Shown here piece by piece: positions 37,215-46,278 of a stretch of 64,000 nucleotides of DNA. The notes under the pieces are model-generated. The model saw nothing but the letters and a program-made list of their open reading frames with translations. It searched no databases and was not told the origin of the DNA. The DNA comes from Desmospora profundinema. GTDB lineage: Bacteria > Bacillota > Bacilli > Thermoactinomycetales > DSM-45169. A program made the position numbers and the translations under genes. The stretch is from the NCBI RefSeq assembly GCF_031454155.1, contig NZ_JAVDQG010000007.1:124001-188000 (forward strand). The letters run 5' to 3'. How positions within the stretch are numbered: the first letter of the stretch is position 1; every line of letters begins with the position of its first letter.

Positions 37215-37700
37215 TTAGTTCCGTCCGGAGGAATCCGTCAAGGGAAACATCCGGGCCTCCTGCAGGATCTTGGGGATAAAAGAGCGGTTGGTCTGCAGTC
37301 GAATCATTTTGTCCAGTGTTCGCAAGGTATGGACCTGTTGACGCCGCTTTAACTGTCCCTTATCGATGGCCTCGGCAAACTCATCGATATCGATCAGATG
37401 ATAGCGGCCATCGGGATAGACGATCATGTCCAACAGGAGATCCACCATGACATATCGGAGGCGGCCCACTTGGCGCATGTCCATCACATCACAGTAATAA
37501 TAGAGGAATTCCCCGGATTTCTGAAACACCTTGGAGATGGTGTACCCCTTTTTAACGAAATAATAGGTGAGAAAGATCCGTTTCCCGTCGGGGTTGGGAT
37601 ATTGGGTGGCAAACAAATGGCGCCCATGCCAGTCCCGCACCTTCTCCGTATAGGTTTTGTTGATCGTCGTAAATTTGATTTTCTTGATGGTTACATCCAC
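37215..37700 (-). CDS. DUF402 family protein
   Basis: About 161 residues. The family signature is the beta-barrel core GEFLYYYCDVMDMRQV followed by VDLLLDMIVYPDGRYHLIDI, with a helical C-terminus. Related Bacillota proteins include nucleoside di/triphosphate phosphatases (NtdP), so a phosphatase role is plausible but not shown. GTG at 37700 has GGGAG nine bases upstream; a GTG at 37724 would add eight residues with no clear site. It lies alone between the tRNA genes and spoIIE. Confidence 0.75.
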   Translation of the reverse strand: MDVTIKKIKFTTINKTYTEKVRDWHGRHLFATQYPNPDGKRIFLTYYFVKKGYTISKVFQKSGEFLYYYCDVMDMRQVGRLRYVMVDLLLDMIVYPDGRYHLIDIDEFAEAIDKGQLKRRQQVHTLRTLDKMIRLQTNRSFIPKILQEARMFPLTDSSGRN

Positions 37701-37788
37701 ACCGTACCACTCCCACTCCGACACTCGGCACGCCCACTACAGGACCATGCATATAGGATTCCCCAAGGCCGATCCTTTTTAGATAAAA

Positions 37789-37836
37789 GAAAAAAGGCGA
37801 TCCTGTTCCCATATTTCAGGGTCTGAACCTCGCCTT
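37789..37836 (-). terminator. Terminator of the tRNA pair
   Basis: AAGGCGA and TCGCCTT pair over a long inner region, followed by TTTTTTC on the minus strand, a few bases downstream of tRNA-Met. Confidence 0.6.
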
Positions 37837-37841
37837 CCCTT

Positions 37842-37918
37842 TGGTAGCGGCGGAGGGTCTCGAACCCCCAACCTCACGGGTATGAACCGTACGCTCTAAC
37901 CAGTTGAGCTACGCCGCC
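37842..37918 (-). tRNA. tRNA-Met (CAT), elongator
   Basis: 77 bases with encoded CCA. Read on the minus strand it starts GGCGGCGTAGCTCAACTGG, has anticodon loop TTCATAC, and GGTTCGAGACC in the T arm; the acceptor stem GGCGGCG pairs with CGCCGCT. The unmodified 5' pair and different anticodon stem distinguish it from the initiator next to it. Confidence 0.95.
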
Positions 37919-37987
37919 ACATCCAGGGGGAGGAATCCGGATCCACTCAATCCATGGAATGAGACCGCTCCCCCATGATATCTGATT

Positions 37988-38063
37988 TGGTTGCGGGGGC
38001 AGGACTTGAACCTGCGACCTTCGGGTTATGAGCCCGACGAGCTGCCAACTGCTCCACCCCGCG
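37988..38063 (-). tRNA. tRNA-fMet (CAT), initiator
   Basis: 76 bases with CCA. Starts CGCGGGGTGGAGCAG, giving the C1-A72 mismatch of initiator tRNAs, and the anticodon stem has the three consecutive G-C pairs (GGG CTCATAA CCC). First of a two-tRNA unit in the divIC-spoIIE interval, where B. subtilis also has tRNA genes (from memory). Confidence 0.95.
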
Positions 38064-38118
38064 TCAGCCACGAAACTTATTATACACATCTTTGGGCAGC
38101 TAAGTCAAGGACTTTTTT

Positions 38119-39390
38119 TCATCGGCGTCGGGGAGGATACATTAGATACCGCCCCCGCAGTTTCTTAAATTGTCGTAACTCCTCTTCCCACATTCCCATG
38201 ATTTCCCTCGCAGGAGTCCCGCGGTCGATTTCGGTACGGATCCGGTCCGACCCGGTCAATTTGTCGATCCAGTAAGTGGAGTCCGCATCTTGGCGCCATT
38301 CAAACTCATCCGGGTAGAGGCGCTTCGTTTCCTGAATGATTGTCATCCCCGTCAGAATCGGATCAAACCGATTGGGATTCTCCACATACACCTGTACTCC
38401 ACCTACGTTTTTACCTTGGTGTTTAGAGAATGTGGGGTTAAAATACGCTTCCCGGAAGGAAACCCCCGGCAGTTTTTTCCGATTGAGCGCTTCCGCCAAT
38501 TCCCACCCCCGAATGTAAGGGGCACCCAATAACTCAAACGGCCGGGTTGTCCCCCTGCCCTCCGACAGGTTGGTTCCTTCGATCATTCCCGTTCCGGGAT
38601 AAACCAGGGCCGTTTCCAGGGTCGGCATATTGGGGGAGGGAAGCACCCAGGGAAGACCGGTATCTTCATACAAGTGGTTCCGCTTCCATCCTTTCATCCG
38701 GATCACTTGCAGGTCGGCGGATGGCGCCCCTTTTTCCGGGAGGAATGTTTCATTGAACAGGCGGGCCAACTCGCCGACGGTCATGCCGTGCCGTTGTGGA
38801 ATCGGAAACAATCCGACAAAGGAGCGGTATTCCGGATCCAGAACCGGCCCTTCCACTTTGACCCCTCCGATCGGGTTGGGACGGTCCAGCACGATAAACG
38901 GCTTATCAGCTAGGGCCGCCGCTTCCATCGCGTAAGCCATTGTATAGATGTAGGTATAGAAGCGGGTGCCTACATCCTGGATGTCAAAAACCAGCACATC
39001 CACCTCTTCAAATAAGGATACCATCTCGTGAGGCTGTTTGCCGTACAGGTTGACAAAAGGAAGACCGGTCCGCGGATCTTCAAAGGAGCCGGGAATCTCC
39101 CCCGCCTGTTCCGTGCCGCGCACCCCGTGTTCCGGCCCATACACATGAGTAACCTGGATCCCTTTTGCCAACATCGCATCCAGCGCGTGTTCATACTGAG
39201 CAGTCATTCCCGTTGGGTTGGTGATGAACCCTACGCGCTTTCCCTTTAATGGCTTGGGATTCTCCAGCAGGACTTCCAAACCCGTCGTCACCTTGGTTTT
39301 TCGCATTTCCTCTTTTCCGTCCGCACTGTGGGTTCCGATCAGACCGAAGGTCAGCACCAATGCCAGCACCATGCCCAGCCAGCGTTTCAT
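38119..39390 (-). CDS. namZ: Secreted DUF1343 protein, NamZ-type exo-beta-N-acetylmuramidase
   Basis: 423 residues. Signal peptide 1-25, then the DUF1343 Rossmann-like core: LKGKRVGFITNPTGMT, VTHVYGPEHGVRGTEQAGE, VDVLVFDIQDVGTRFYTYIY and KPFIVLDRPNPIGGVKVEGP. B. subtilis NamZ (YbbC) of this family removes terminal MurNAc from peptidoglycan fragments during recycling. ATG at 39390 follows GGGAGGG. It is divergent from the potassium channel gene. MurNAc uptake partners are not in the window. Confidence 0.88.
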   Translation of the reverse strand: MKRWLGMVLALVLTFGLIGTHSADGKEEMRKTKVTTGLEVLLENPKPLKGKRVGFITNPTGMTAQYEHALDAMLAKGIQVTHVYGPEHGVRGTEQAGEIPGSFEDPRTGLPFVNLYGKQPHEMVSLFEEVDVLVFDIQDVGTRFYTYIYTMAYAMEAAALADKPFIVLDRPNPIGGVKVEGPVLDPEYRSFVGLFPIPQRHGMTVGELARLFNETFLPEKGAPSADLQVIRMKGWKRNHLYEDTGLPWVLPSPNMPTLETALVYPGTGMIEGTNLSEGRGTTRPFELLGAPYIRGWELAEALNRKKLPGVSFREAYFNPTFSKHQGKNVGGVQVYVENPNRFDPILTGMTIIQETKRLYPDEFEWRQDADSTYWIDKLTGSDRIRTEIDRGTPAREIMGMWEEELRQFKKLRGRYLMYPPRRR

Positions 39391-39504
39391 GTGGGTCCCT
39401 CCCTTTCTTCCCGCCGCGGTCGGGATTCCGTGGCAGGCGTCTTTTTCCACAGGATTCCTCATTGGGAACTTTTCTCCTCAGAATGTGAAAATCCTTTTTT
39501 TGTT

Positions 39505-39532
39505 TTGCAAATCGAACCGGCTGGTTTACAAT
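39505..39532 (+). promoter_or_regulatory. Promoter of the KtrB-type gene
   Basis: TTGCAA, 16-base spacer, TACAAT, about 35 bases before the ATG. Confidence 0.5.
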
Positions 39533-39568
39533 GGGGTGTGACCAATCCAAGGAGCAAAAACCGGACTG

Positions 39569-40912
39569 ATGAGAGAATATATTGTCAAACTCACCCCTGT
39601 CCAACTGCTGGTTCTGATTTACTTCGTGGCCGTATCCATCTCCAGTTTCCTGTTATACCTGCCCGTTGCCCATAAGCCCGGTGTCGAAATCACCTATCTG
39701 GATGCTCTGTTCACCGCGGTCAGTGCCGTCAGTGTGACAGGATTGACGGTGGTCAGCACGGCGGATACCTTCAGCCCCACCGGTGTCGCCATGTTGATGG
39801 TGATGCTCCAGTTCGGCGGGATTGGCTTTATGACCCTCGGCACCTTCCTCTGGATGGCTACGGGCCAACGAATCGGAATCGCGCGGCGGCGGATGATCAT
39901 GCTGGACCAGAATCAGACGAATTTATCCGGACTGGTTCGGCTGATGCGGGATATCTTGTTGATCTCGCTGGCCATTGAGGTGATTGGAGCCCTGATCCTG
40001 GGCACTCATTTTTATCTTTTTTACGATTATGGGTGGAAAGCCTACTTGTACGGGGCTTTTAGTTCGTTATCCGCCTTCACCAATGCCGGGTTTGATATCT
40101 TCGGCAATTCCCTGGAGGGATTCGCTCGGGATTATTTTGTCCAAACCGTCAATCTGATCCTGATTGTGGGAGGCGCCATCGGCTTTCCCGTCCTGGTGGA
40201 ACTAAAAGAGTGGTTTACCACCCGAAAACAAAAACCGTTTCGGTTTTCCCTGTTCACCAAATTGACGGTATCGGTCTATTTCGCTTTATTTGCCCTGAGC
40301 ATGGTCACTATCGCCTTGCTGGAGTTTAATCAGCATTACGCCGGCATGGCCTGGCATGAAGCCCTGTATTATACGCTGTTCAATTCCATCACCACGCGAA
40401 GCGCGGGGTTGGCCACCATGGATATGACCGATTATTCTACCCCCACTCAGTTGTTTCTCTCCTTTATGATGTTTATCGGTGCCAGCCCTTCCAGTGTGGG
40501 GGGCGGAATCCGTACCACCACATTTGCGGTGGTGGCCCTGGCCATCTTTTTCTATGCACGGGGGTACAACCATATCCGCATTTTTCGGCGGGAGTTGTTG
40601 ACTGAAGATGTGAGAAAGGCTTCCATCGTGTTTGGCGTCGGTGTGATGATCGTCGCCACCGCCCTGATTGCGGTCGTGTGGGAGCAACCGGAACACGATT
40701 TGATGACGATTATCTTTGAAGTCTGTTCCGCGTTCGGAACAACCGGCCTCTCCATGGGGCTGACCCCGGAGTTGACCACCCCCGGAAAACTGACGATTCT
40801 GCTGCTTATGTTTATCGGACGGATCGGGATTTTATCGCTCTTGTTCCTGATTCGCGAAGACCGCCCTCCAGCTGTTTATCACTATCCGCGGGAAAAGGTG
40901 ATCATCGGGTAA
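39569..40912 (+). CDS. ktrB: KtrB/TrkH-family potassium channel subunit
   Basis: 447 residues with the repeated M1-P-M2 layout. The first selectivity filter is SAVSVTGLTVVS; others are SAFTNAGFDIFG, SITTRSAGLATM and SAFGTTGLSMGL, giving four filter glycines. The length and absence of the extra N-terminal helices favour KtrB or KtrD over TrkH. The gating partner KtrA/KtrC (RCK domain) is not in the window. On the plus strand with its own promoter and a terminator shared with divIC. Confidence 0.88.
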   Translation: MREYIVKLTPVQLLVLIYFVAVSISSFLLYLPVAHKPGVEITYLDALFTAVSAVSVTGLTVVSTADTFSPTGVAMLMVMLQFGGIGFMTLGTFLWMATGQRIGIARRRMIMLDQNQTNLSGLVRLMRDILLISLAIEVIGALILGTHFYLFYDYGWKAYLYGAFSSLSAFTNAGFDIFGNSLEGFARDYFVQTVNLILIVGGAIGFPVLVELKEWFTTRKQKPFRFSLFTKLTVSVYFALFALSMVTIALLEFNQHYAGMAWHEALYYTLFNSITTRSAGLATMDMTDYSTPTQLFLSFMMFIGASPSSVGGGIRTTTFAVVALAIFFYARGYNHIRIFRRELLTEDVRKASIVFGVGVMIVATALIAVVWEQPEHDLMTIIFEVCSAFGTTGLSMGLTPELTTPGKLTILLLMFIGRIGILSLLFLIREDRPPAVYHYPREKVIIG

Positions 40913-40929
40913 CCGCTTTCTGCCGTCAA

Positions 40930-40965
40930 AAAGGGAGCCCTTCCTCCATCGGAAGGGCTCCCTTT
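40930..40965. terminator. Bidirectional terminator between ktrB and divIC
   Basis: A perfect 15-bp stem (AAAGGGAGCCCTTCC and complement) with a six-base loop and T-rich ends on both strands, between convergent genes. Confidence 0.9.
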
Positions 40966-40974
40966 CTTCTCTTA

Positions 40975-41376
40975 TCAATCTAGATCTAACTCTACCACTT
41001 CTTCTCCCGGCAAAGCATACCCCATCTTGCGGGCCAGCTCCATCAGGTACTCCTCATCCTTCAGCCTCCGCAATTCCTCCTGCAGCTCCTTTTGTTCCGC
41101 CCTCAGGGATTCAACCCGTTCCTTACTTTGCGCCAACACGGTTTTCCGTTCGTGAATCTCCAGGGACTGCGTGATCAGTTCCGATCCGCTCCAAACGAAA
41201 AACGTCAACATGGCGATGAGCCAAATCCAACGTCGACGGCGTACATTTCGAGGCAGGCGGCGGCGGGCAGCGGACTTTCGACCCTCATTCGATGGCCGGG
41301 AAGAACGGAAGGACACAACGTTGCCGCTATCTCGATCCACCATTGCCATCATCCTTACATTTATCTTTTTATCCAT
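40975..41376 (-). CDS. divIC: Septum formation initiator DivIC
   Basis: 133 residues. A basic cytosolic start (SAARRRLPRNVRRRRW), one membrane helix (IWLIAMLTFFVWSGSELI), a coiled coil (VLAQSKERVESLRAEQKEL) and the closing ARKMGYALPGEEVV typical of DivIC/FtsB. It acts with FtsL and DivIB in the divisome. ATG at 41376 has GGGGAG seven bases upstream and lies five bases after the yabQ stop. Confidence 0.9.
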   Translation of the reverse strand: MDKKINVRMMAMVDRDSGNVVSFRSSRPSNEGRKSAARRRLPRNVRRRRWIWLIAMLTFFVWSGSELITQSLEIHERKTVLAQSKERVESLRAEQKELQEELRRLKDEEYLMELARKMGYALPGEEVVELDLD

Positions 41377-41380
41377 ACCG

Positions 41381-41965
41381 TCACTCCCCGTCATTCCGCT
41401 GACCGGGGAACCAACGGCGCAACCAGTCTATCCACCTGCGAAAGCGGCGGATGACCGGCCGGGCCCCCTGGACCAACCCCTCCCGGAGAGGTTGAAGCCA
41501 CCGGAACACCGGGGAAAGGATCCACAGGGGGAAACGCAAAGCGGCCCACAGCAACTGAACCAACCCGATGAACACTCGATAAAGCAACATCCACAAGGCA
41601 GCCAAGGGTAACCACAAACAGACGTACAATATTCGGAGGACCCACCGGCACAAAGTTTCCACCCCTGCGAGTAAAGCGCGAAGTACACGGGTGGCCAGTC
41701 TGCTAAACCAGATATGGTAGGTAAACCAACCCGCCGCAATCGCGACCAGCACGGGTAAGCGAAGCTCTCCCCAGTTGCTCCAGAACAAGAGCCCGAACAC
41801 CATGCCCGCCGCTACCGTCCAGTAGAGGAGATCGACAAAGGAAACGACCCATCCCCTCATGTGGAAGCGGGTTTTTAACACGCGATACAGGTCCAACATC
41901 AACCCCATCAGACAGCCGGAGCTGAGCATCAAGCCCATGGTCACCCATTGGGTATACAGTGTCAC
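41381..41965 (-). CDS. yabQ: Spore cortex biosynthesis protein YabQ
   Basis: 194 residues. About four or five hydrophobic helices in the first 145 residues (GLMLSSGCLMGLMLDLYRVL, YWTVAAGMVFGLLFW), then a basic tail. The Leu-Asp-Leu-Tyr-Arg motif after the first helix and the place between yabP and divIC identify it. It is needed for spore cortex formation in B. subtilis. GTG start overlapping the yabP stop by four bases. Confidence 0.85.
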   Translation of the reverse strand: MTLYTQWVTMGLMLSSGCLMGLMLDLYRVLKTRFHMRGWVVSFVDLLYWTVAAGMVFGLLFWSNWGELRLPVLVAIAAGWFTYHIWFSRLATRVLRALLAGVETLCRWVLRILYVCLWLPLAALWMLLYRVFIGLVQLLWAALRFPLWILSPVFRWLQPLREGLVQGARPVIRRFRRWIDWLRRWFPGQRNDGE

Positions 41966-42264
41966 CGGAACAACCTGCCCAGAAAGCTTTTCGCCTTCTC
42001 ACCCCGGGTAGAGCCGTCATCCAGATAGCTCATTTCGTAAAACTCACCCTGGATGGCGACACGTCCTTCTTCCAGGTTGAGATTTTTAATGTGCAGATTG
42101 TTTCCCCGGATTCCCAGATAACCGCATTCGGTATGCAACAGGAACTCTTCGCTGTCAAAGCTTTCTACGCCCACCACTCCGGTGACATCCAGCGTATTGC
42201 GGCCCACCATCACTACTTGGTGGTTCTCTTTCCCTTGAAGATAGGCTTCCTCCATCATGGACAT
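41962..42264 (-). CDS. yabP: Sporulation protein YabP
   Basis: 100 residues. The YabP/YqfC fold is recognisable: NHQVVMVGRNTLDVTGVVGV, EEFLLHTECGYLGIRGNN, LHIKNLNLEEGRVAIQG. In B. subtilis it is expressed in the mother cell and coupled with yabQ. ATG at 42264 after GGGGG; a second ATG two codons on is possible. It is preceded by a hairpin element that separates it from rqcP. Confidence 0.9.
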   Translation of the reverse strand: MSMMEEAYLQGKENHQVVMVGRNTLDVTGVVGVESFDSEEFLLHTECGYLGIRGNNLHIKNLNLEEGRVAIQGEFYEMSYLDDGSTRGEKAKSFLGRLFR

Positions 42265-42324
42265 GTACCCCCTTTCGGTACATGATATGATGGAGGACAA
42301 GGTTTAGAACCGGGCCAGGGTCTC

Positions 42325-42483
42325 TAGGGCCTGCCTGATAAATCCGAACCAGTGAGTGTCCGGTCCGGTATGGTCGTCTCCGATCTCTTGCAAACAAGCG
42401 CATAGCGCGGAACGAAAGTGATCCAGGCGAGACTTGTGCTCTTTAAGTGCAAAGGATCTTCACCAACTACACCGACCCTCCCT
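42325..42483 (+). mobile_element. Hairpin element, long form (rqcP/yabP gap)
   Basis: Left end TAGGGCCTGCCTGATAAATCC, then GGTCCGGTATGGTCG, the centre with GCGCATAGCG, a GCGAGACTTGTGCTCT block and AGTGCAAAGGATC, then a less complementary right arm. The right part runs up to the rqcP stop codon, so the right terminal repeat is lost or replaced. Confidence 0.78.
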
Positions 42484-42485
42484 CA

Positions 42486-42761
42486 TCAGCCGCTCCCTTC
42501 TGTCCGTTCCATCGGGATGGTCTCCAGCAATTCATATAACTCGCCCGCTTCGGATTTGCGGGTCGTCTCCTTGAGGGAAGTCACCCGCACCCGCAGGGAT
42601 TGATTACCAAAACGGATCCGCAATTCATCCCCTACAGAAACGGTGGTTCCCGCTTTGGCGGCACGACCGTTGACCTCCACCCGACCTTGATCGCATACTT
42701 CTTTGGCCAAGGTGCGCCGTTTAACCAAACGGGAAGCCTTTAAAAACTTATCCAGGCGCAT
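42486..42761 (-). CDS. rqcP: S4-domain ribosome quality control factor RqcP (YabO)
   Basis: 91 residues. S4 RNA-binding domain: MRLDKFLKASRLVKRRTLAK, VEVNGRAAKAGTTVSVGDEL, ending RSEAGELYELL-like sequence. RqcP works with RqcH in adding Ala tails to stalled nascent chains on 50S subunits. Three bases separate it from the HU gene. In B. subtilis it directly follows yabN; here HU lies between. Confidence 0.92.
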   Translation of the reverse strand: MRLDKFLKASRLVKRRTLAKEVCDQGRVEVNGRAAKAGTTVSVGDELRIRFGNQSLRVRVTSLKETTRKSEAGELYELLETIPMERTEGSG

Positions 42762-42763
42762 CC

Positions 42764-43036
42764 TTATTTAACCGCGTCTTTGAGGCGGCTGCCCGCTTTA
42801 AAGGCCGGGATGGTGGATTCCGGAATGGTGATGGTGTCCCCCGTCTGAGGATTGCGCCCGTTGCGGCTGGAGCGTTTGCGGGTTTCAAAGGTGCCGAAGC
42901 CGATGAGCTGCACTTTTTCACCGGAGCCGAGTGCGTCGGTTACTTCATTCATAAAACCATTCAATACAGATTCCACGTCTTTTTTGGTCATGCCGCTTTT
43001 TTCGGAAATGCGTGTCACCAATTCATTTTTGTTCAT
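42764..43036 (-). CDS. hup: DNA-binding protein HU
   Basis: 90 residues. MNKNELVTRISEKSGMTKKD, LIGFGTFETRKRSSRNGRNP with the arm region, and TIPESTIPAFKAGSRLKDAV are standard HU. The ATG at 43036 gives the exact family length; the same frame is open further upstream but that part is a shadow of yabN. Placed between yabN and rqcP, about 100 bases after yabN. Confidence 0.96.
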   Translation of the reverse strand: MNKNELVTRISEKSGMTKKDVESVLNGFMNEVTDALGSGEKVQLIGFGTFETRKRSSRNGRNPQTGDTITIPESTIPAFKAGSRLKDAVK

Positions 43037-43139
43037 GGTGATTGAACACCCTCCTTTTGGTCGTGTGGGATATACCTTTCTGGGCCAAACGAAAAATTCC
43101 TTCCTTTTTCCCCAAACGATTCCGTCCGGGCAAATGGGT

Positions 43140-44603
43140 TCACCGGGCTTCCTCTGTTTTGGCCTGTTCCCACCAAGCATCCATCTCTTCCAGTGTACAG
43201 TCCTTGAGCTGACGTCCCGCTCGGCGGGATTCTTCCTCCAGCCGGCGGAACCGGCGTTCAAATTTACGACAAGCGGCAAGCAGAGCAAGTTCTGGATCCC
43301 GATCCGTAAACCGGGCCAACGCCACCACCGTAAACAAAAGATCACCCAACTCTTCTTCCCGATGGTCGGCAGTTGCCGCTTCCAGCTCGTCCAACTCTTC
43401 TTCCACCTTTGCCCGCACTCCGGCGAGATCCGGCCAATCAAAACCGACTTTGGCCGCTTTTTTCTGCAATTTAAAGGCCCGGGCAAGAGCAGGGAATGTG
43501 GAGGGGATGTCGGCGAGGATGGAGTCCGCCTCCGGAAGTCCCGCCCGCTCCTCCCGTTTGATCTCTTCCCATTTTTGCTTCACTTCAGTCGCATTTTTTG
43601 CTTTTGCATCACCAAAAACATGGGGATGGCGCCGAATCAGCTTGTCAGCCAGGTTCACGATCACATCCCGGATATCAAATGTTCCTTCCTCCCGTGCAAT
43701 CTGCGAATGCAGGAGTACCTGCAACAACACATCCCCCAGTTCGTCCGCCATGGCATCGGGATCCTCTTTTTCCACGGCTTCCAGAAATTCATAGGATTCC
43801 TCCAACAGATAAGGACGAAGGCTCTCATGTGTCTGTTTACGATCCCAGGGACAGCCGTCGGGAGCGCGCAGGCGAGCGACAATTTCCTCCAAGTAAGAGA
43901 AGCGGCGACGACGGGCAGCCTCCGACTGAAGCGGCGGAACATGGATCGTGGTCAGGTTGCCAAACCGATTCGTTCGATCCAGTTCCCAGAGTGGGATCGT
44001 CTCCACCCGCTCCATATCAGGCACCCCCGCTGCCTCCAACACCTGGACGGGATGCTCATCGGGAAAAACCTCCATCAGCGTGAGTTTTACCTCGGAAGCG
44101 ACCATGCGGTCGTATACTTGGGCGATAAAAAGGTGCTGCTCCGGATCCACCCGGTCGGCCGTTAATCCTGTTCCGTCCAACAGTTGGAACCCTTCCAACG
44201 GATCGATTCCGACCGCGGTGAAAGCGGGATCCAAAAAGCTCCCTCCGCCTTTTATTTCCACTGTCACTCCTTCCTGCCTTCCCTTATCCAGCAACTGACG
44301 CACCGTTGCTTCCGCCACCATCGGATGGCCGGGAACGGCGTACACCACCTCTGCCCCCCTTTGGGCCTCGTCCAGCAAGGTGCGCACGATCCGGCGGTAT
44401 ACCGCCGGAAAGTCCGACTCTTCCTTATAGACAAAGTCAAACGGCTGGGCTTTCATCCCTTCTGCTTGCAGCCAGGTCACACCGGGATGCTCCCCGGTTC
44501 TGAGCCATACCCGCTGACCGGAGGTAAGCAGACGGACCGTTCCCAGGGGCAGGTTGTCCACGTCCCCCGCACCTAACCCCACAACGATAATCTTACCCGG
44601 CAT
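43140..44603 (-). CDS. yabN: YabN: SAM-methylase-like plus MazG nucleotide pyrophosphohydrolase
   Basis: 487 residues. Residues 1-220 form a tetrapyrrole-methylase-like domain (IIVVGLGAGDVDNLPLGTVR, VVYAVPGHPMVAEATVRQLL). Residues 230-487 hold two MazG halves with the metal site LEESYEFLEAVEKEDPDAMA and ELGDVLLQVLLHSQIA. Family members hydrolyse nucleoside triphosphates; the methylase part has no proven role. ATG at 44603 follows GGGGAGGAG and overlaps the yabM 3' end by 11 bases. Confidence 0.92.
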   Translation of the reverse strand: MPGKIIVVGLGAGDVDNLPLGTVRLLTSGQRVWLRTGEHPGVTWLQAEGMKAQPFDFVYKEESDFPAVYRRIVRTLLDEAQRGAEVVYAVPGHPMVAEATVRQLLDKGRQEGVTVEIKGGGSFLDPAFTAVGIDPLEGFQLLDGTGLTADRVDPEQHLFIAQVYDRMVASEVKLTLMEVFPDEHPVQVLEAAGVPDMERVETIPLWELDRTNRFGNLTTIHVPPLQSEAARRRRFSYLEEIVARLRAPDGCPWDRKQTHESLRPYLLEESYEFLEAVEKEDPDAMADELGDVLLQVLLHSQIAREEGTFDIRDVIVNLADKLIRRHPHVFGDAKAKNATEVKQKWEEIKREERAGLPEADSILADIPSTFPALARAFKLQKKAAKVGFDWPDLAGVRAKVEEELDELEAATADHREEELGDLLFTVVALARFTDRDPELALLAACRKFERRFRRLEEESRRAGRQLKDCTLEEMDAWWEQAKTEEAR

Positions 44604-46251
44604 CGCGACTCCTCCCCTTCCGATTCCAACCATATTGATCCAAGAGTCCTGCCAGTCTCGCACCGATCTTCGGAATCCGCTCCAATTCCCGATGTTCCAT
44701 CACACCCAGCATGAGTGCAGCGGCCCCGTACACCATTGCACCGGCGGTTACGCCGGACAGAGAAGCGACAGTCATGGCGAGACGGGCCGATTCCCACTCC
44801 GCTGTCAAACCCATCGCTCCTTTCATGGTACCGACTACCGCTGCCACCATCAATCCCGTTGCAACAGCCATGGCGAAGCCTGTTCGCCTAAGGTGAAAGA
44901 GGTTCCCCATTTTTCCACGCAGAGCGATCAGATTGAGCGTGGTCGCCACCGCATAACCGATGACGGTGGCGAGAGCGGCCCCGCGAATATCCCACAGGGG
45001 GATGAACAGCAGGTTAAGCCCCAGCTTCACTCCCACCCCGATCAACAGATTGCGGGCCGGCAACCCTACTTCTCCCACCCCCTGTAAAATGCCGGAAGAG
45101 GTCATGCCCAGGGTGGAAAACAGGGCCGTAAACGCCAGGATCGCCAAGGCGGCGGTACCGGCGTCATCTTTATACAACATGACGTTGGTGGGACCGGCCA
45201 CCACCGCCAACCCCACTGACGCCGGCAGACCCATCAAGAGGGTAAGGCGCAGAGCCAACGAGGAACGTTCCCGCACCTTTCTCTCCTCCCCCCGGATCCG
45301 GGCTTCCGCCACCGCCGGGACGATGGAGAGGGATAGGGCCGTGGCAAAAAAAGAAGCAAACTGGATCAAGGGCTGTCCGCGATCATACACCCCTTTCCCT
45401 TCAATCGCTGCCGCCGTGGCGAATCCGGCCCACTCCAACAGATTGGCCACCGTAAAGGAGTCCACCAGTGAAAACAGCGGCAATACCAATGCTCCGATGG
45501 AGATGGGAATCGACAGCGCCATCAGGGTTTTAAAGATGGACCAAGCGGATTCCTCTTTTTGCGGGGATAACGATGCCGGTTTTTCTGCCGCCTGCTCTTT
45601 TTCCAATCGCCGGTTGCGGCCCCAGTAGATCAGAAGCAGCATCAGGCCTGCAACGGCACCGGTGAAGGCGCCAAACACTGCACCGGCACCGGCATACACC
45701 ACCCCTGCTCCCGTGGACATAAACCACCAGGACAACAGCAGAATGGTGGTTACCCGCACACTCTGTTCCGCCACTTGGGAAGCCGCTGTGGGAGTCATGT
45801 TCTGATGCCCTTGGAAGTATCCCCGGATCACCGACATCAACGGCACGATTAAAAGCGCAAAGGAAACAGCCTGAATCGGCAGGGTCAACAGCTCTCGGCT
45901 CCCCATCCAACCGGCAATCACAGGGGCACTCATAAACAACAACAGAAAAAAGAAAAGACCCGTCACACTCAGTGCCGTCGCCGTCACTCGAAAAATACGT
46001 TGGGCTCCGACGACATCCCCCCGGGCAAGCCTTTCCGATACCAACTTGGAAATGGCGATGGGAAATCCCGCTGTCGCCAGGATCAATAAGGTACTGTACA
46101 GGGGGTAAACCTGCTGGTAGACGAACATCCCCTCGTTTCCAGTGATGTTCTGATAAGGAACGCGATAGACCGCTCCCAGCAGCTTGGTGAACAGGGCCGC
46201 CACCCCCAGGATGGCGGCTCCCTTCATAAAGGATTGCTTCCCCCGTGTCAT
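44593..46251 (-). CDS. yabM: MATE/MurJ-like polysaccharide flippase YabM (SpoVB family)
   Basis: 552 residues with about 14 membrane helices. The start KGAAILGVAALFTKLLGAVY and YPLYSTLLILATAGFPIAIS mark the SpoVB/YabM branch of the lipid flippases. It probably moves lipid-linked sugars for wall or cortex synthesis. ATG at 46251 after AAGGAG. Its own promoter lies in the gap to spoVT. Confidence 0.9.
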   Translation of the reverse strand: MTRGKQSFMKGAAILGVAALFTKLLGAVYRVPYQNITGNEGMFVYQQVYPLYSTLLILATAGFPIAISKLVSERLARGDVVGAQRIFRVTATALSVTGLFFFLLLFMSAPVIAGWMGSRELLTLPIQAVSFALLIVPLMSVIRGYFQGHQNMTPTAASQVAEQSVRVTTILLLSWWFMSTGAGVVYAGAGAVFGAFTGAVAGLMLLLIYWGRNRRLEKEQAAEKPASLSPQKEESAWSIFKTLMALSIPISIGALVLPLFSLVDSFTVANLLEWAGFATAAAIEGKGVYDRGQPLIQFASFFATALSLSIVPAVAEARIRGEERKVRERSSLALRLTLLMGLPASVGLAVVAGPTNVMLYKDDAGTAALAILAFTALFSTLGMTSSGILQGVGEVGLPARNLLIGVGVKLGLNLLFIPLWDIRGAALATVIGYAVATTLNLIALRGKMGNLFHLRRTGFAMAVATGLMVAAVVGTMKGAMGLTAEWESARLAMTVASLSGVTAGAMVYGAAALMLGVMEHRELERIPKIGARLAGLLDQYGWNRKGRSRDAG

Positions 46252-46278
46252 CTGATTCTCCTTTCTTAAGCCCACTTC

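Noticed and set aside
37027-37218. Plus-strand frame of 63 codons with a signal-peptide-like start opposite the spoIIE promoter
   Set aside because: TTG start without a ribosome site, overlaps the DUF402 terminator, and no recognisable protein features.
38064-38118. Terminator searched for after namZ
   Set aside because: There is an A/T-rich run but no stem I can pair, so none is reported.
43037-43486. Upstream extension of the HU reading frame by 150 codons
   Set aside because: It lies wholly inside yabN on the same strand in another frame; HU from 43036 has the exact family length.
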